A stretch of 32,169 bases of DNA from Eubacterium sp. (GCA_017433615.1 JAFRGW010000110.1:1-32169), one strand, 5' to 3'. Positions 1-9,127 are shown, numbered from the stretch's first letter. Numbers and translations: made by a program. Notes: generated by a model from the sequence alone, not told the origin.

Positions 1-54
1 AATGAGCCATGCGCAGAAAAGTCATTATATCAAAGAATGAAAAAGGAGATTATC

Positions 55-1263
55 ATGGGACTGAATAAAAAATCCGTAGATGATATCAATGTACAGGGCA
101 AGCGCGTTCTGGTACGCTGCGATTTCAACGTTCCGATGAAGGAAGGCGTTATCACAGACGAGAACCGTCTGGTCGCAGCGCTTCCGACCATTAAGAAGCT
201 GATTGCTGACGGCGGCAAAGTTATTCTCTGCTCACACATGGGCAAGCCGAAGGGTGAGCCGAAGCCGGAGCTGTCCCTTGCACCGGTGGCGGCACGTCTT
301 ACAGAGCTGCTCGGACAGGAAGTGAAGTTCGCAGCGGATCCGGAAGTTGTCGGACCGAATGCGAAAGCCGCAGTTGAAGCGATGAAGGACGGCGAAGTGA
401 TTCTGCTTGAGAACACCCGCTACCGCATCGAAGAGACCAAAAATGAAGAGGCATTCTCAAAGGATCTCGCTTCTCTGGCAGATGTATTTGTCAACGACGC
501 ATTTGGTACTGCACACCGCGCACACTGCTCCAATGTCGGTGTCACAGAATATGTGGATACCTGCGCAGTCGGCTACCTGATGCAGAAGGAAATCGATTTC
601 CTCGGCAATGCCGTCGAAAATCCGGTTCGCCCGTTTGTCGCAATCCTGGGCGGTGCAAAGGTTGCAGATAAGCTGAATGTTATTTCCAATCTGCTTGAGA
701 AGTGCGATACTCTGATCATCGGCGGCGGAATGGCTTACACCTTTATGAAGGCACAGGGCAAAGAAGTCGGAAATTCTCTGGTAGATGATACGAAGATCGA
801 CTACTGCCTTGAGATGATCAAGAAGGCAGCGGATCTCGGCAAGGAACTGCTTCTGCCGATCGACACAACCGTCGCAGCATCCTTCCCGAATCCGATTGAC
901 GGACCGATTGAAGTATCCGCTGTTGATGCAGATGCGATTCCGGCAGACATGGAAGGCCTTGATATCGGACCGAAGACGGCTGAGCTGTACGCTAATGCTG
1001 TCAAGAACGCAAAGACCGTTGTCTGGAACGGACCGATGGGCGTATTTGAGAACCCGACACTGGCAGCAGGAACCATTGCAGTCGCAAAGGCGCTGGCTGA
1101 TACAGATGCAACAACCATCATCGGCGGCGGCGACTCCGCGGCAGCTGTCAACCAGCTTGGATTCGGTGACAAGATGAGTCATATTTCCACAGGCGGCGGC
1201 GCATCCCTTGAATTCCTTGAGGGCAAGGAACTTCCGGGTGTCGCAGCAGCGGACGACAAGTAA
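55..1263 (+). CDS. pgk: Phosphoglycerate kinase
   Basis: Cytosolic glycolytic enzyme that transfers phosphate from 1,3-bisphosphoglycerate to ADP. The family N-terminal substrate motif RCDFNVPM and the C-terminal nucleotide-site motif GGGDSAAA are both readable. The product is about 402 residues, normal for a full-length enzyme. An in-frame ATG exists at 37, but the ribosome site AAAAGGAG (41-48) lies between it and the ATG at 55, six bases from the latter, so 55 is chosen. The window starts only 54 bases upstream, so the promoter and any preceding gap gene are not visible. It is followed by an intergenic element and then tpiA, the usual glycolytic neighbour. No intrinsic terminator with a T-run follows it. 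Confidence 0.97.
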   Translation: MGLNKKSVDDINVQGKRVLVRCDFNVPMKEGVITDENRLVAALPTIKKLIADGGKVILCSHMGKPKGEPKPELSLAPVAARLTELLGQEVKFAADPEVVGPNAKAAVEAMKDGEVILLENTRYRIEETKNEEAFSKDLASLADVFVNDAFGTAHRAHCSNVGVTEYVDTCAVGYLMQKEIDFLGNAVENPVRPFVAILGGAKVADKLNVISNLLEKCDTLIIGGGMAYTFMKAQGKEVGNSLVDDTKIDYCLEMIKKAADLGKELLLPIDTTVAASFPNPIDGPIEVSAVDADAIPADMEGLDIGPKTAELYANAVKNAKTVVWNGPMGVFENPTLAAGTIAVAKALADTDATTIIGGGDSAAAVNQLGFGDKMSHISTGGGASLEFLEGKELPGVAAADDK

Positions 1264-1287
1264 TGTTAAACAGATATTAAATATAGT

Positions 1288-1417
1288 AATTCAACATTCC
1301 ATCGCAGGCACGCTTTCGCTACCTTCGACTGGCAGCGGTACATAAGCTTCACAGGATGGAATCCTGTTCAGCAAGTACCGGCCGTCTCAGAGTACCTGCT
1401 TATGGAATTGTTGAATT
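1288..1417 (+). other. Foldable intergenic element between pgk and tpiA
   Basis: A 130-nt stretch bounded by an inverted repeat: 1288-1302 against 1402-1417 (15 pairs, one extra T). Inside it are nested complementary blocks: GCAGG (1304-1308) with CCTGC (1395-1399), CGGTAC (1336-1341) with GTACCG (1375-1380) flanked by GGC/GCC, and an apical hairpin ACAGGAT/ATCCTGT (1351-1357/1361-1367) with a GGA loop. No T-run follows, so it is not a simple terminator. It could be a structured 3' UTR, an RNA-processing site, an independent small RNA or a dispersed palindromic repeat. The strand is assumed from the flanking genes. No second copy was seen in the window. Confidence 0.5.
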
Positions 1418-1462
1418 ATATATAAGATTTGGAAATCCACAGATGCGAATTGCATAAAACCG

Positions 1463-1471
1463 TGGTATACT
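1463..1471 (+). promoter_or_regulatory. Probable tpiA promoter (extended -10)
   Basis: TGG followed by TATACT forms an extended -10 element about 60 bases upstream of tpiA. No good -35 hexamer is found at 16-18 bases, as is common for extended -10 promoters. The atp operon has the same TGG-TATA arrangement at 3557-3565. Confidence 0.5.
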
Positions 1472-1534
1472 GATCTAAGTGAGCGCGCATTACAGGCGCA
1501 AAATGGAGATATTAATCATTAAAGGAGGCCAACC

Positions 1535-2284
1535 ATGGCAAGAAGAAAAATTGTTGCTGGTAACTGGAAAATGAACATGACACCGAGCGAGGCTGTTGAG
1601 CTGGTAAAGACACTTGCTCCGCTTGTAGAGAGCGATGACGTTGATGTCGTTTACGGCGTTCCGGCTATCGATATCGTTCCGGTTGTTGAAGCTGTCAAGG
1701 GATCCAAGGTAGCAGTTGCTGCTGAGAATATGTACTTCGAAGACAAGGGTGCTTACACTGGTGAGATCGCTCCGGCTATGCTGGTAGACGCAGGCGTTAA
1801 GTATGTCATCCTCGGACATTCCGAGCGCAGAGATTACTTCAAAGAGACCAGTGAGGACATCAACAAGAAAGTCCTCAAGGCTTTTGAGTATGGCCTGACA
1901 CCGATTATGTGCTGCGGCGAGTCTCTTGAGCAGCGTGAGCAGGGTATCACCATGGACTGGATCCGTCAGCAGGTTAAGGTTGGCTTCCAGAACGTCACAG
2001 CTGATCAGGCTAAGACAGCAGTCATCGCTTATGAGCCGATCTGGGCAATCGGAACCGGCAAGACCGCTACTTCCGAGCAGGCAGAAGAAGTCTGCAAGGG
2101 CATCCGCGAGTGCATCGCCGAGATCTATGATGAAGCTACCGCAGAAGCAATCCGCATCCAGTACGGCGGATCCGTCAATGCAGGCAACGCAGCTGAGCTG
2201 TTCGCTATGCCGGACATCGACGGCGGCCTCGTAGGCGGCGCTTCCCTGAAGGCTGACTTCGGAAAGATCGTTAACTATAAGTAA
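1535..2284 (+). CDS. tpiA: Triosephosphate isomerase
   Basis: Interconverts dihydroxyacetone phosphate and glyceraldehyde 3-phosphate in the cytosol. The 249-residue length is typical. Diagnostic segments are in order: GNWKMNMT near the N-terminus (substrate lysine), LGHSERR (catalytic histidine), [13 protein letters not shown] (catalytic glutamate and flexible loop) and YGGSV (phosphate binding). The ATG has a perfect AAAGGAGG (1521-1528) six bases upstream. It lies 271 bases after pgk, with its own likely promoter, and is followed within 12 bases by a strong hairpin, so it may be transcribed both with pgk and alone. Confidence 0.98.
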   Translation: MARRKIVAGNWKMNMTPSEAVELVKTLAPLVESDDVDVVYGVPAIDIVPVVEAVKGSKVAVAAENMYFEDKGAYTGEIAPAMLVDAGVKYVILGHSERRDYFKETSEDINKKVLKAFEYGLTPIMCCGESLEQREQGITMDWIRQQVKVGFQNVTADQAKTAVIAYEPIWAIGTGKTATSEQAEEVCKGIRECIAEIYDEATAEAIRIQYGGSVNAGNAAELFAMPDIDGGLVGGASLKADFGKIVNYK

Positions 2285-2295
2285 TTTGATGGTTT

Positions 2296-2328
2296 ACAGG
2301 ACCGGCACGGGGTGTGCCGGTCCTGTTT
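2296..2328 (+). terminator. Terminator hairpin after tpiA
   Basis: A perfect 13-bp inverted repeat (2296-2308 with 2314-2326) has a GGGGT loop. The T-run is short (TTT, 2326-2328) because the -35 box of the next promoter begins at once, so termination may be partial. Confidence 0.75.
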
Positions 2329-2354
2329 GACATTTCGGAAAGGCGTGCTATACT
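2327..2354 (+). promoter_or_regulatory. Promoter of tRNA-Val
   Basis: TTGACA (2327-2332), a 16-base spacer, then TATACT (2349-2354), 14 bases before the tRNA. The -35 is consensus, as often seen for stable RNA genes. It abuts the tpiA terminator hairpin. Confidence 0.85.
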
Positions 2355-2368
2355 TGAATACGGAATCC

Positions 2369-2442
2369 GGAAGCGTAGCTCAGCCGGGATGAGCGTTCGC
2401 CTCACACGCGAGAGGTCACGGGTTCGAGCCCCGTCGCTTCCA
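2369..2442 (+). tRNA. tRNA-Val (anticodon CAC)
   Basis: A full cloverleaf can be drawn: acceptor stem GGAAGCG/CGCTTCC, D stem GCTC/GAGC, anticodon stem TTCGC/GCGAG with loop CTCACAC (anticodon CAC, reading GTG), a five-base variable loop, T stem ACGGG/CCCGT with loop TTCGAGC, and discriminator A at 2442. The CCA end is not encoded. It is a single tRNA, not part of an array. Confidence 0.93.
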
Positions 2443-2466
2443 TTTTGCATAAACTGCACAGCTGAA

Positions 2467-2515
2467 AGAGAACCCTCGAAAAGCCTTAAAAATGGGATTT
2501 TGGGGGTTTCTTTTT
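2467..2515 (+). terminator. Possible terminator after tRNA-Val
   Basis: A GAACCCTC block (2469-2476) can pair loosely with GGGGGTTTC (2502-2510), followed by TTTTT. The stem is imperfect with a large loop, so this is tentative. Confidence 0.45.
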
Positions 2516-2596
2516 ACAATTTACTCTGATTGGTTCACGTAAAGAGAGAATGGTACTCTGCCGGAATGAATCAGATCGTATCATGGAGAGGGTACA

Positions 2597-3415
2597 ATGA
2601 AGAAATATATGGCGCCGGCCGTCATGCTGGCTGTCTTTGAGACGATAGCTGTTACGCTTTGGCTGACCAAAGACAACCTTTTTTATCTTTTTAACTTCAG
2701 TTATATCGGCTGTTCCATTGCCCTGGGTATGTTTCTGTTTATCAGAAAGCAGAAGCATGCACGGCGCATTGTGCAGCTGCTTGTCGGCCTGTATATGCTG
2801 ATCTACCTGGGACTGATCTGCAGGGAAAACATGCAGATCGAGGGGTTCTGGTATTATCTGTTCACGGGTGTCTTTGAGGCGGCAACGATTCATTACGCAG
2901 TGGCGAAGATTTTCGGGCCTCTGATTTTCGGGCGCGGATGGTGCGGTTATGCCTGCTGGACAGCGATGGTCCTGGATTTTCTGCCTTTTAAAGTGCCAAA
3001 ACAGCCCCGGAAGAAGCTGGGATGGATCCGGTACATTGTCTTCGCGCTGTCGCTGATATTTGTCGCCGCTCTTTTCTATGCGCACGCCGGGAATATCGAG
3101 AAAATCATGTTCCGGGCGTTTATTGCCGGCAATGTTCTGTATTATGCTGTCGGCATTATTCTGGCCTTTGCTTTGAAAGATAACCGCGCATTCTGCAAAT
3201 ATATCTGTCCCGTAACGGTGTTCCTGAAACCGGCGAGTTATTTTGCGCTGCTCCGGGTGAAATGTGATAAAGAAAAATGTATTTCCTGCGGCAAGTGCAG
3301 ACAGGTTTGTCCGATGAATGTTGATGTAACGGACAATTCCAGAAAGCGGGAAAACGGCACAGAATGCATTTTGTGCATGGAGTGTGTTAAGAATTGTCCA
3401 AAAGGCGCACTCTGA
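2597..3415 (+). CDS. NapH/MauN-type membrane 4Fe-4S protein
   Basis: A 272-residue polytopic membrane protein with about five or six hydrophobic segments before a C-terminal ferredoxin-like tail. It has two CX3C motifs next to membrane helices (C116/C120 in WCGYACWT, and C200/C204 in CKYICP), as in the NapH/NosR/CcoG-type families. Two classic CX2CX2CX3CP clusters follow at C228-C238 and C257-C267. In the first CX3C the usual proline after the second Cys is Trp. Such proteins pass electrons between the quinone or flavin pool and redox partners, but the partner here is unknown: no reductase gene is adjacent. The ATG has a GGAGAGG ribosome site. It sits alone between tRNA-Val and the ATP synthase operon. 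Confidence 0.8.
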   Translation: MKKYMAPAVMLAVFETIAVTLWLTKDNLFYLFNFSYIGCSIALGMFLFIRKQKHARRIVQLLVGLYMLIYLGLICRENMQIEGFWYYLFTGVFEAATIHYAVAKIFGPLIFGRGWCGYACWTAMVLDFLPFKVPKQPRKKLGWIRYIVFALSLIFVAALFYAHAGNIEKIMFRAFIAGNVLYYAVGIILAFALKDNRAFCKYICPVTVFLKPASYFALLRVKCDKEKCISCGKCRQVCPMNVDVTDNSRKRENGTECILCMECVKNCPKGAL

Positions 3416-3556
3416 TCTTTAACTGACACAGAGATAATTATTGGAGAAATCAGGCAAAGTAACTGACTCTGGAAGCAATATAATGGAAGTATCCACAAAA
3501 GAACAGGGATGAAGCGATGAATTTTTAGATAATATGTGGCAAAGAAGTCCCGTTTC

Positions 3557-3565
3557 TGGTATAGT
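3557..3565 (+). promoter_or_regulatory. Probable atp operon promoter
   Basis: TGG plus TATAGT forms an extended -10 about 40 bases before atpZ. A weak -35-like GTGGCA lies near 3536-3541. The rest of the 188-base gap after the iron-sulfur gene is A/T-rich with no ORF. Confidence 0.6.
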
Positions 3566-3603
3566 ATAGGAAGCATCTGACTGCAGAACACCGGGAGAGA
3601 CAC

Positions 3604-3864
3604 ATGCAAAAATACAGAGAGATACTCAAGAATCTTTCTATACTGACACAGTTGGGGCTGTCATTGATTATGCCAGTCTTATTGTGTCTTTTTTTGTGCT
3701 GGTTTCTCGTGAGCCGGTTTGGTCTGCCGGGCTGGATTTTTATCCCGGGGCTTCTTTTTGGAATCGGCGGATCTATTATGACTGGATGGAAATTCTATCA
3801 GATTATTATGAAAGATCAGAAGAAGGACAGCCGGGACGGATTCAATCACAACCAGCATCTCTGA
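3604..3864 (+). CDS. atpZ: AtpZ/AtpI-family ATP synthase accessory membrane protein
   Basis: An 86-residue protein with two hydrophobic helices (about residues 17-39 and 43-65) joined by a short GLPGW-type turn, matching the small AtpZ family (putative Ca2+/Mg2+ transporter subunit of F1Fo). The family is linked to magnesium supply and to helping AtpI; its precise role is unsettled. The first gene after the operon promoter, with a GGGAGAGA ribosome site just upstream. The next gene, atpI, follows after 123 bases. The family call rests on size, topology and position. Confidence 0.78.
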   Translation: MQKYREILKNLSILTQLGLSLIMPVLLCLFLCWFLVSRFGLPGWIFIPGLLFGIGGSIMTGWKFYQIIMKDQKKDSRDGFNHNQHL

Positions 3865-3987
3865 AGATGGAAAATTGCTGTCTTGAGAAAATGCGTCTGT
3901 CATGCGGCTGAACTGTTCTGAAAACAGGAAGGCAGTAAAACTGCAGCGGATCTACTATACAAGATCATAAGATCGGAGGCGATAGAC

Positions 3988-4395
3988 ATGCAGAAAGTTG
4001 CGCCGGCTGTGCGCAAAGAAACAAAAAGAGTGATACTGATTACGGTGATCGGCGTGATCATCATGTTTGCGGTATTTGCGGGACTTCATTTCGCAATGCC
4101 TGACAAGGTGCCGTTTGATTACCGGGTGATCCTCGGCGGACTCGGCGGCGGCTGTATCGCAGTTCTGAACTTCTTCATGATGGGCCTGACGGTTCAGAAG
4201 GTCACATCCATGGAAGATGAAGGTCTGGCGCGCCAGCAGATGAAGTCGAGTTACACATACAGGATGCTGCTGCAGATTCTCTGGATGGTTGCAGCCATCG
4301 CAGCACCCTGTTTCCAGTTCGTGGCGGGACTCGTGCCGCTTCTCTTTCCGAGTCTCGGCCTGAAGTTACTGTCTGTTATGGGGAAAATTTCATAG
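3988..4395 (+). CDS. atpI: ATP synthase subunit I (c-ring assembly factor)
   Basis: A 135-residue membrane protein with four hydrophobic segments (about 18-36, 47-67, 90-108 and 112-130), the topology of AtpI. In Acetobacterium and Bacillus PS3 this family acts as a chaperone for c-ring assembly, notably in Na+-type enzymes, which fits the c subunit of this operon. The ribosome site GATCGGAGG lies about ten bases upstream. It directly precedes atpB by 48 bases. Sequence conservation is low in this family, so context carries much of the call. Confidence 0.82.
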   Translation: MQKVAPAVRKETKRVILITVIGVIIMFAVFAGLHFAMPDKVPFDYRVILGGLGGGCIAVLNFFMMGLTVQKVTSMEDEGLARQQMKSSYTYRMLLQILWMVAAIAAPCFQFVAGLVPLLFPSLGLKLLSVMGKIS

Positions 4396-4443
4396 TGCAT
4401 CAAAAGAGAAAAACAAAACGGTTCGAAAGGAGGTGAAAAAGTT

Positions 4444-5202
4444 TTGAATGTTGATATAACCGGAGCTAAGATATTTTACACATTTCCGTTCAGCGTACCC
4501 GTCCTCGGACAGCTGCGCATCACGGAGACAATGGTCGTCAGCTGGATTGTCATGGCGATCATCACCGGGCTCTGTATCTTTCTGACACGCGACCTGAAGG
4601 TGGAGAATATTTCCAAACGCCAGGCGGCAGCGGAGTTCATTGTCGAGACAGCAAACAAATTCGTAATCGGCAATATGGGCGAGGCGTTCCGCTACATGAT
4701 TCCGTTTGTGGCAGCCTTGTTTGCAACATCGCTGTTTTCCAATCTGATCAGTCTGATCGGGCTGCGCAGTCCGACGGCGGATCTGTCCACAGAAGCGGCG
4801 TGGGCAATCGTGGTCTTTGTTATGATTACGCATCAGAAGATCAAAGCAGGCGGTGTGGGCGGATATCTGAAAGGATTTACACAGCCGATTCCAGTCCTGA
4901 CACCGTTTAATATTCTGTCAGAACTGGCGACGCCGATCAGTATGGCCTGCCGACATTTCGGTAATATTCTGTCAGGTATCGTTATTAACACGCTGATCTA
5001 CACGGCACTGGCCCTGGCCAGCAGTGCGATTCTCGGTCTGATTCCGGGCGCAGTCGGTGCATTTCTGAAGCATATTCCGATTCTGGATGTCGGTATCCCG
5101 GCAATCCTCGGCGTATACTTCGACTGGTTTACCGGCATCATGCAGGCGTTTATCTTCTGCATGCTGACAACGCTGTATATTGCAAATGCAGCTGATGGTT
5201 AA
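4444..5202 (+). CDS. atpB: ATP synthase Fo subunit a
   Basis: Membrane stator subunit forming the ion half-channels beside the c-ring; 252 residues. The essential stator arginine is readable as Arg170 in the helix motif ACRHFGN, followed by the family's conserved Asn. The start is a TTG at 4444: it lies ten bases after a perfect AAAGGAGG (4426-4433), whereas the ATG at 4448 is out of frame and the next in-frame methionine would remove the first segment. The near end of atpI is 48 bases upstream. A/T-rich DNA separates it from atpE. Confidence 0.96.
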   Translation: MNVDITGAKIFYTFPFSVPVLGQLRITETMVVSWIVMAIITGLCIFLTRDLKVENISKRQAAAEFIVETANKFVIGNMGEAFRYMIPFVAALFATSLFSNLISLIGLRSPTADLSTEAAWAIVVFVMITHQKIKAGGVGGYLKGFTQPIPVLTPFNILSELATPISMACRHFGNILSGIVINTLIYTALALASSAILGLIPGAVGAFLKHIPILDVGIPAILGVYFDWFTGIMQAFIFCMLTTLYIANAADG

Positions 5203-5540
<338 letters not shown>

Positions 5541-5547
5541 CATATGC

Positions 5548-5604
5548 GATAAGCTCTTTGCAGGGAGGAGGGTTTTGTTCATGCAAGGCAATCCGGGGCT
5601 TATC
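5548..5604 (+). other. Hairpin in the atpE-atpF gap
   Basis: GATAAGC (5548-5554) pairs with GCTTATC (5598-5604), and TTGCA (5558-5562) with TGCAA (5582-5586) inside it. The loop holds a purine-rich GGGAGGAGGG (5563-5572), itself a strong ribosome-site match, and the ATG at 5581 borders the inner stem. It may protect the upstream atpE mRNA from decay, or control translation of the small ORF and atpF. Confidence 0.5.
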
Positions 5605-5631
5605 CATTTTGAAATCAGATCAAGAACATAA
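5581..5631 (+). CDS. Possible 16-residue peptide between atpE and atpF
   Basis: ATG at 5581 opens a 16-codon frame (MQGNPGLIHFEIRSRT) ending in TAA at 5629-5631. GGGAGGAGGG lies eight bases upstream, a better ribosome site than those of many real genes nearby. The stop abuts the atpF ribosome site (AAGGAGG, 5630-5636), an arrangement suited to translational coupling. No known family is recognised and no membrane segment is evident. It may be a leader peptide, a small subunit-like protein, or chance. Its start region lies in the hairpin at 5548-5604. Confidence 0.4.
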   Translation: MQGNPGLIHFEIRSRT

Positions 5632-5643
5632 GGAGGATAAACG

Positions 5644-6147
5644 ATGCAGACACAGCAATTGGTCACACTTGTGCCGTGGACTTTAATTGCACAGCTTCTG
5701 AATCTGGCGCTGCAGGTCTATCTGATTAAACGCTTTTTGTTTAAACCGATCAACAATATTCTGCAGAAACGCAAAGAAATGGCAGATGCAGAAATTAAGG
5801 ACGCCGAGCAGGCGAAGACAGAAGCGCTTGCCATGAAGGAATCTTATGAGAAAGATATGGCGGAGGCGAAAGAAAAAGCGGGAGAGATTCTGACATCTGC
5901 CGAAAAAACAGCAGGCGCCAGAAGCGAAGAGATTCTGCGTGAAGCGAATCGCCAGGCTGTTGCAATCAAAGAAAAGGCCGAGAAAGATATCGAAGCCGAG
6001 AAGAGAAAGGCCGCAAGAGAACTCAAAGATGATATCGGCGGCATGGCAGTCGATCTTGCCGGCAAGGTGATTGAGCGTGAACTGAATGAGCAGGATCACG
6101 AAAAACTGATTGATGACTTTATCAGAAATGTAGGTGAGGCTTCATGA
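5644..6147 (+). CDS. atpF: ATP synthase Fo subunit b
   Basis: Peripheral stalk subunit of 167 residues. A single N-terminal hydrophobic helix (about 8-30) leads into a long charged, Ala/Glu/Lys-rich coiled coil (about 35-145), then a short delta-binding end. The RFLFKPINNILQKRK segment after the membrane helix is typical. AAGGAGG lies seven bases before the ATG. Its last four bases overlap the atpH start (ATGA), implying coupled translation. Confidence 0.96.
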   Translation: MQTQQLVTLVPWTLIAQLLNLALQVYLIKRFLFKPINNILQKRKEMADAEIKDAEQAKTEALAMKESYEKDMAEAKEKAGEILTSAEKTAGARSEEILREANRQAVAIKEKAEKDIEAEKRKAARELKDDIGGMAVDLAGKVIERELNEQDHEKLIDDFIRNVGEAS

Positions 6148-6683
6148 CAAGAACAGGCCGTTTATATGGCGGAACCCTGTATGATCTTGCGACAGAAGAG
6201 GGACTTTCCGAAGTTTTTCTGGAACAGCTGGTTCAGATCCGGGATCTGTTCCGGGAATATCCGGATTATCCCAGACTGCTGATGGAACCGTCTGTTCCGT
6301 TTTCCGAGCGCGCGAAACTGATCGATGAGGCGTTTGGAGAGGGAACGGAAGCTTATCTGGTCAATCTGATGAAGCTGCTCTGTGAGAAGGGACTGCTGAA
6401 TGAATTTTCATCCTGCACAGAGGAGTTTGAGCGGCGTTATGATGCTGCGCACGGAATTTCACGCGCGGAAGTTGTCAGCGCAGTTCCATTGACGGACGGG
6501 CAGCGCGAAGCAATGCAGCAGAAGCTGGAGAAGATCAGCGGAAGACAGATCCGGCTCCACGAGACGGTTGACCCTTCTGTTATGGGCGGCGTCCGGATCG
6601 AGATTGACGGAAGGCGCCTTGACGGTACGGTACAGGGACGCCTTGAAGGCGTAACGAGACGATTGAACGAAGCAGTGGTATAA
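6144..6683 (+). CDS. atpH: ATP synthase F1 subunit delta
   Basis: Links the b stalk to the top of the F1 head; 179 residues, normal length. The N-terminal helical half (YGGTLYDLATEEG) and the conserved C-terminal pattern (VDPSVMGGVRIEIDGRRLDGTVQGRL, here split as DPSVMGG and DGTVQGRL) identify it. It overlaps atpF by four bases. The atpA gene follows after 50 bases with its own ribosome site. Confidence 0.95.
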   Translation: MTRTGRLYGGTLYDLATEEGLSEVFLEQLVQIRDLFREYPDYPRLLMEPSVPFSERAKLIDEAFGEGTEAYLVNLMKLLCEKGLLNEFSSCTEEFERRYDAAHGISRAEVVSAVPLTDGQREAMQQKLEKISGRQIRLHETVDPSVMGGVRIEIDGRRLDGTVQGRLEGVTRRLNEAVV

Positions 6684-6733
6684 GCCTGTTTGCTGATACG
6701 CACTGTGACGGAATTAGATAAAGGTGGAATAAA

Positions 6734-8248
6734 ATGCAATTTAAACCGGAAGAAATATCCAGAGTGATTCGCAGTCAGATTAAATACTATGACAATGCGA
6801 TCCAGCAGAGTGAGACCGGTACGATCCTGATGGTCGGTGATGGAATTGCCAGAGCAAGCGGACTGACAAACTGTATGGCAGGCGAGCTGCTTGAATTCGA
6901 GGACGGCACATTCGGAATGGCACAGAACCTCGAAGAAAACAGTGTGTCTATTGTCCTGTTTTCATCAGATACGAACATCAATGAGGGACAGAGTGTCAAG
7001 CGTACCGGCAGAGTTGTTTCGGTACCGGTCGGTGATGCCATGATCGGGCGCGTGGTCAATGCGCTTGGTCAGCCTGTTGACGGCGGCGGACCGATTGATA
7101 CAACCGAGTTTCGTCCGATCGAGAGCAATGCGCCCGGTATCTGTGAGCGCCAGCCGGTTAAGGAACCGCTGCAGACAGGTATTAAGGCAATTGACTCCAT
7201 GATTCCGATTGGACGCGGTCAGCGTGAGCTGATTATCGGCGACAGACAGACAGGCAAGACGACGATTGCAGTGGATACGATTCTGAACCAGAAGGGACAG
7301 GATGTCATCTGTATCTATGTTGCGATCGGCCAGAAGCGTTCAACTGTCGCATCACTTGTAGAAGAACTGCAGACACGCGGTGCCATGGATTACACGATTG
7401 TCGTTACGGCAAGTGCATCGGAAGTAAGCCCGCTGCAGTATATTGCGCCGTATACAGGATGCACAATCGGTGAATACTTCATGCATCAGGGCAAACACGT
7501 CCTCTGCATTTATGATGATCTGAGCAAACATGCAGTGGCGTACCGCGCACTTTCGCTGCTGATCAGACGTCCGCCGGGACGTGAAGCTTATCCGGGCGAT
7601 GTCTTCTACCTGCACTCCCGTCTTCTGGAGCGCGCTTCCAAGCTGGATGAGGAGCACGGCGGCGGTTCGCTGACGGCCCTTCCGATTATCGAGACACAGG
7701 CGGGTGATATCTCTGCGTACATCCCGACAAATGTCATCTCGATCACGGATGGTCAGATTTTCCTGGAGACAGAACTGTTCCATGCCGGAATCATGCCGGC
7801 TGTCAACCCGGGTATTTCTGTATCCCGTGTCGGCGGCAACGCGCAGATTAAGGCAATGAAGAAAGTATCGGGCAGTCTGAAACTGCTGTATTCCCAGTAT
7901 CGTGAGCTGGCAAGCTTCGCGCAGTTCGGCAGTGACCTGGATGCAGACACCAAGGCGCGTCTTGCGCAGGGTGAGCGTATCGTGGAGGTTCTGAAGCAGA
8001 ACCAGAATGCGCCGGTGCCGGTTGAAAAGCAGGTCGCGATTATCTATGCAGTTGTCAACAACTACCTCAGTGAGATCGAACCGGAGCGGATCCGCGCCTA
8101 TGAGAAAGACCTGTTTTCTTTCCTGGATACGGATACAGAAGGTGCTGCCGCAATGCAGACAATCCGTGAAACCGGCAATCTGGACGGGGATACAGAGGCG
8201 AAACTTGCAGATGCACTGAAACGGTTTACGGCAGACTTTATTGCATAA
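6734..8248 (+). CDS. atpA: ATP synthase F1 subunit alpha
   Basis: Non-catalytic nucleotide-binding subunit of the F1 hexamer, 504 residues. The P-loop GDRQTGKT spans residues 169-176 with Lys175, preceded by the [10 protein letters not shown] segment. The arginine-finger region [17 protein letters not shown] is present toward the C-terminal third. The order of N-terminal beta-barrel, nucleotide domain and C-terminal helical domain is intact. The ribosome site is AAAGGTGG. It is followed by atpG after 15 bases. Confidence 0.98.
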   Translation: MQFKPEEISRVIRSQIKYYDNAIQQSETGTILMVGDGIARASGLTNCMAGELLEFEDGTFGMAQNLEENSVSIVLFSSDTNINEGQSVKRTGRVVSVPVGDAMIGRVVNALGQPVDGGGPIDTTEFRPIESNAPGICERQPVKEPLQTGIKAIDSMIPIGRGQRELIIGDRQTGKTTIAVDTILNQKGQDVICIYVAIGQKRSTVASLVEELQTRGAMDYTIVVTASASEVSPLQYIAPYTGCTIGEYFMHQGKHVLCIYDDLSKHAVAYRALSLLIRRPPGREAYPGDVFYLHSRLLERASKLDEEHGGGSLTALPIIETQAGDISAYIPTNVISITDGQIFLETELFHAGIMPAVNPGISVSRVGGNAQIKAMKKVSGSLKLLYSQYRELASFAQFGSDLDADTKARLAQGERIVEVLKQNQNAPVPVEKQVAIIYAVVNNYLSEIEPERIRAYEKDLFSFLDTDTEGAAAMQTIRETGNLDGDTEAKLADALKRFTADFIA

Positions 8249-8263
8249 GAATGGAGGACTATT

Positions 8264-9127
8264 ATGGCTTCCAATATGAAAGCAGTTAAGACGCGCATCA
8301 AGAGCGTCCAGAACACGATGCAGATCACCAGAGCGATGGAACTGGTGGCATCCTCCAAACTGCGAAAAGCGAAAGAGCGGGCTGAGACCTGCAAGCCGTA
8401 TTTTCAGGAACTGCACAGAGCTCTGCAGGAAATAGCGAACGGTAATACGGATTTTACATCAGTGTTTGCAAAAGAGACCGGCGTCGAGCAGACCTGTTAT
8501 ATCGTGATCGGCGGAGACCGTGGTCTCGCCGGCGGATACAACAACAATCTGTTCAAACTGATGGAAGAAGACCGCGGGGATAAAAATTGTGTCGTAGTTC
8601 CGATTGGAAAAAAACCGATCGAATACTACCGGCGGAAAAAGATCAATCCATTGACGGAGCGGTTTGAGCTGGTTGCTGATGTTTCCGTGTCGGACTGTTT
8701 TACGATTGCTAAGCTGCTGTGCGCTGCGTACCGGGAAGGGGTATATGGGCATCTGAAACTGGTGTATACCAGATTCCAGTCAATGCTTTCCCAGATACCG
8801 GATGTCGTAAATGTACTGCCGCTGCCGGATCTGATGGATCCGGAGCTTGCGGAAAAGCACGAACCGGTGCGCAAACTGATCGAATATGATCCGGATCCGA
8901 TGACTGTGTTTGATGCGATTGTGCCGGAATATCTGGCAGGTCTGATCTACAGTGCTGTGTGTGAGAGTCTTGCAAGTGAACTGGCAGCGCGCCGCAATGC
9001 CATGGACAATGCGACGAAGAACGCAGAGGAAATGATCGAGACATTGAATCTGCAGTATAACCGCGCGCGTCAGAGCAGTATTACGCAGGAGATCACCGAG
9101 ATCATCGCTGGAGCAGAGGAGTTGTAA
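8264..9127 (+). CDS. atpG: ATP synthase F1 subunit gamma
   Basis: Central rotor shaft, 287 residues. It has the family's N-terminal helix (RIKSVQNTMQITRAMELVA) and C-terminal helix (ARRNAMDNATKNAEEMI...QEITEI), which form the coiled-coil shaft. The middle segment GDRGLAGGYN is also diagnostic. GGAGG lies just upstream of the ATG, and atpD begins 23 bases after its stop. Confidence 0.97.
   Translation: MASNMKAVKTRIKSVQNTMQITRAMELVASSKLRKAKERAETCKPYFQELHRALQEIANGNTDFTSVFAKETGVEQTCYIVIGGDRGLAGGYNNNLFKLMEEDRGDKNCVVVPIGKKPIEYYRRKKINPLTERFELVADVSVSDCFTIAKLLCAAYREGVYGHLKLVYTRFQSMLSQIPDVVNVLPLPDLMDPELAEKHEPVRKLIEYDPDPMTVFDAIVPEYLAGLIYSAVCESLASELAARRNAMDNATKNAEEMIETLNLQYNRARQSSITQEITEIIAGAEEL

Noticed and set aside
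457-1182. Long minus-strand frame of 241 codons inside pgk
   Set aside because: It is antisense to a full-length conserved enzyme, has no ribosome site and its product is unlike any family; a codon-bias shadow.
3684-3911. 75-codon plus-strand frame overlapping atpZ
   Set aside because: Out of frame with atpZ, which has the correct topology and ribosome site; no own start signal.
7352-8416. Minus-strand frame of 354 codons across atpA/atpG
   Set aside because: Overlaps two certain genes in antisense; Cys/Arg-rich composition typical of shadow frames.
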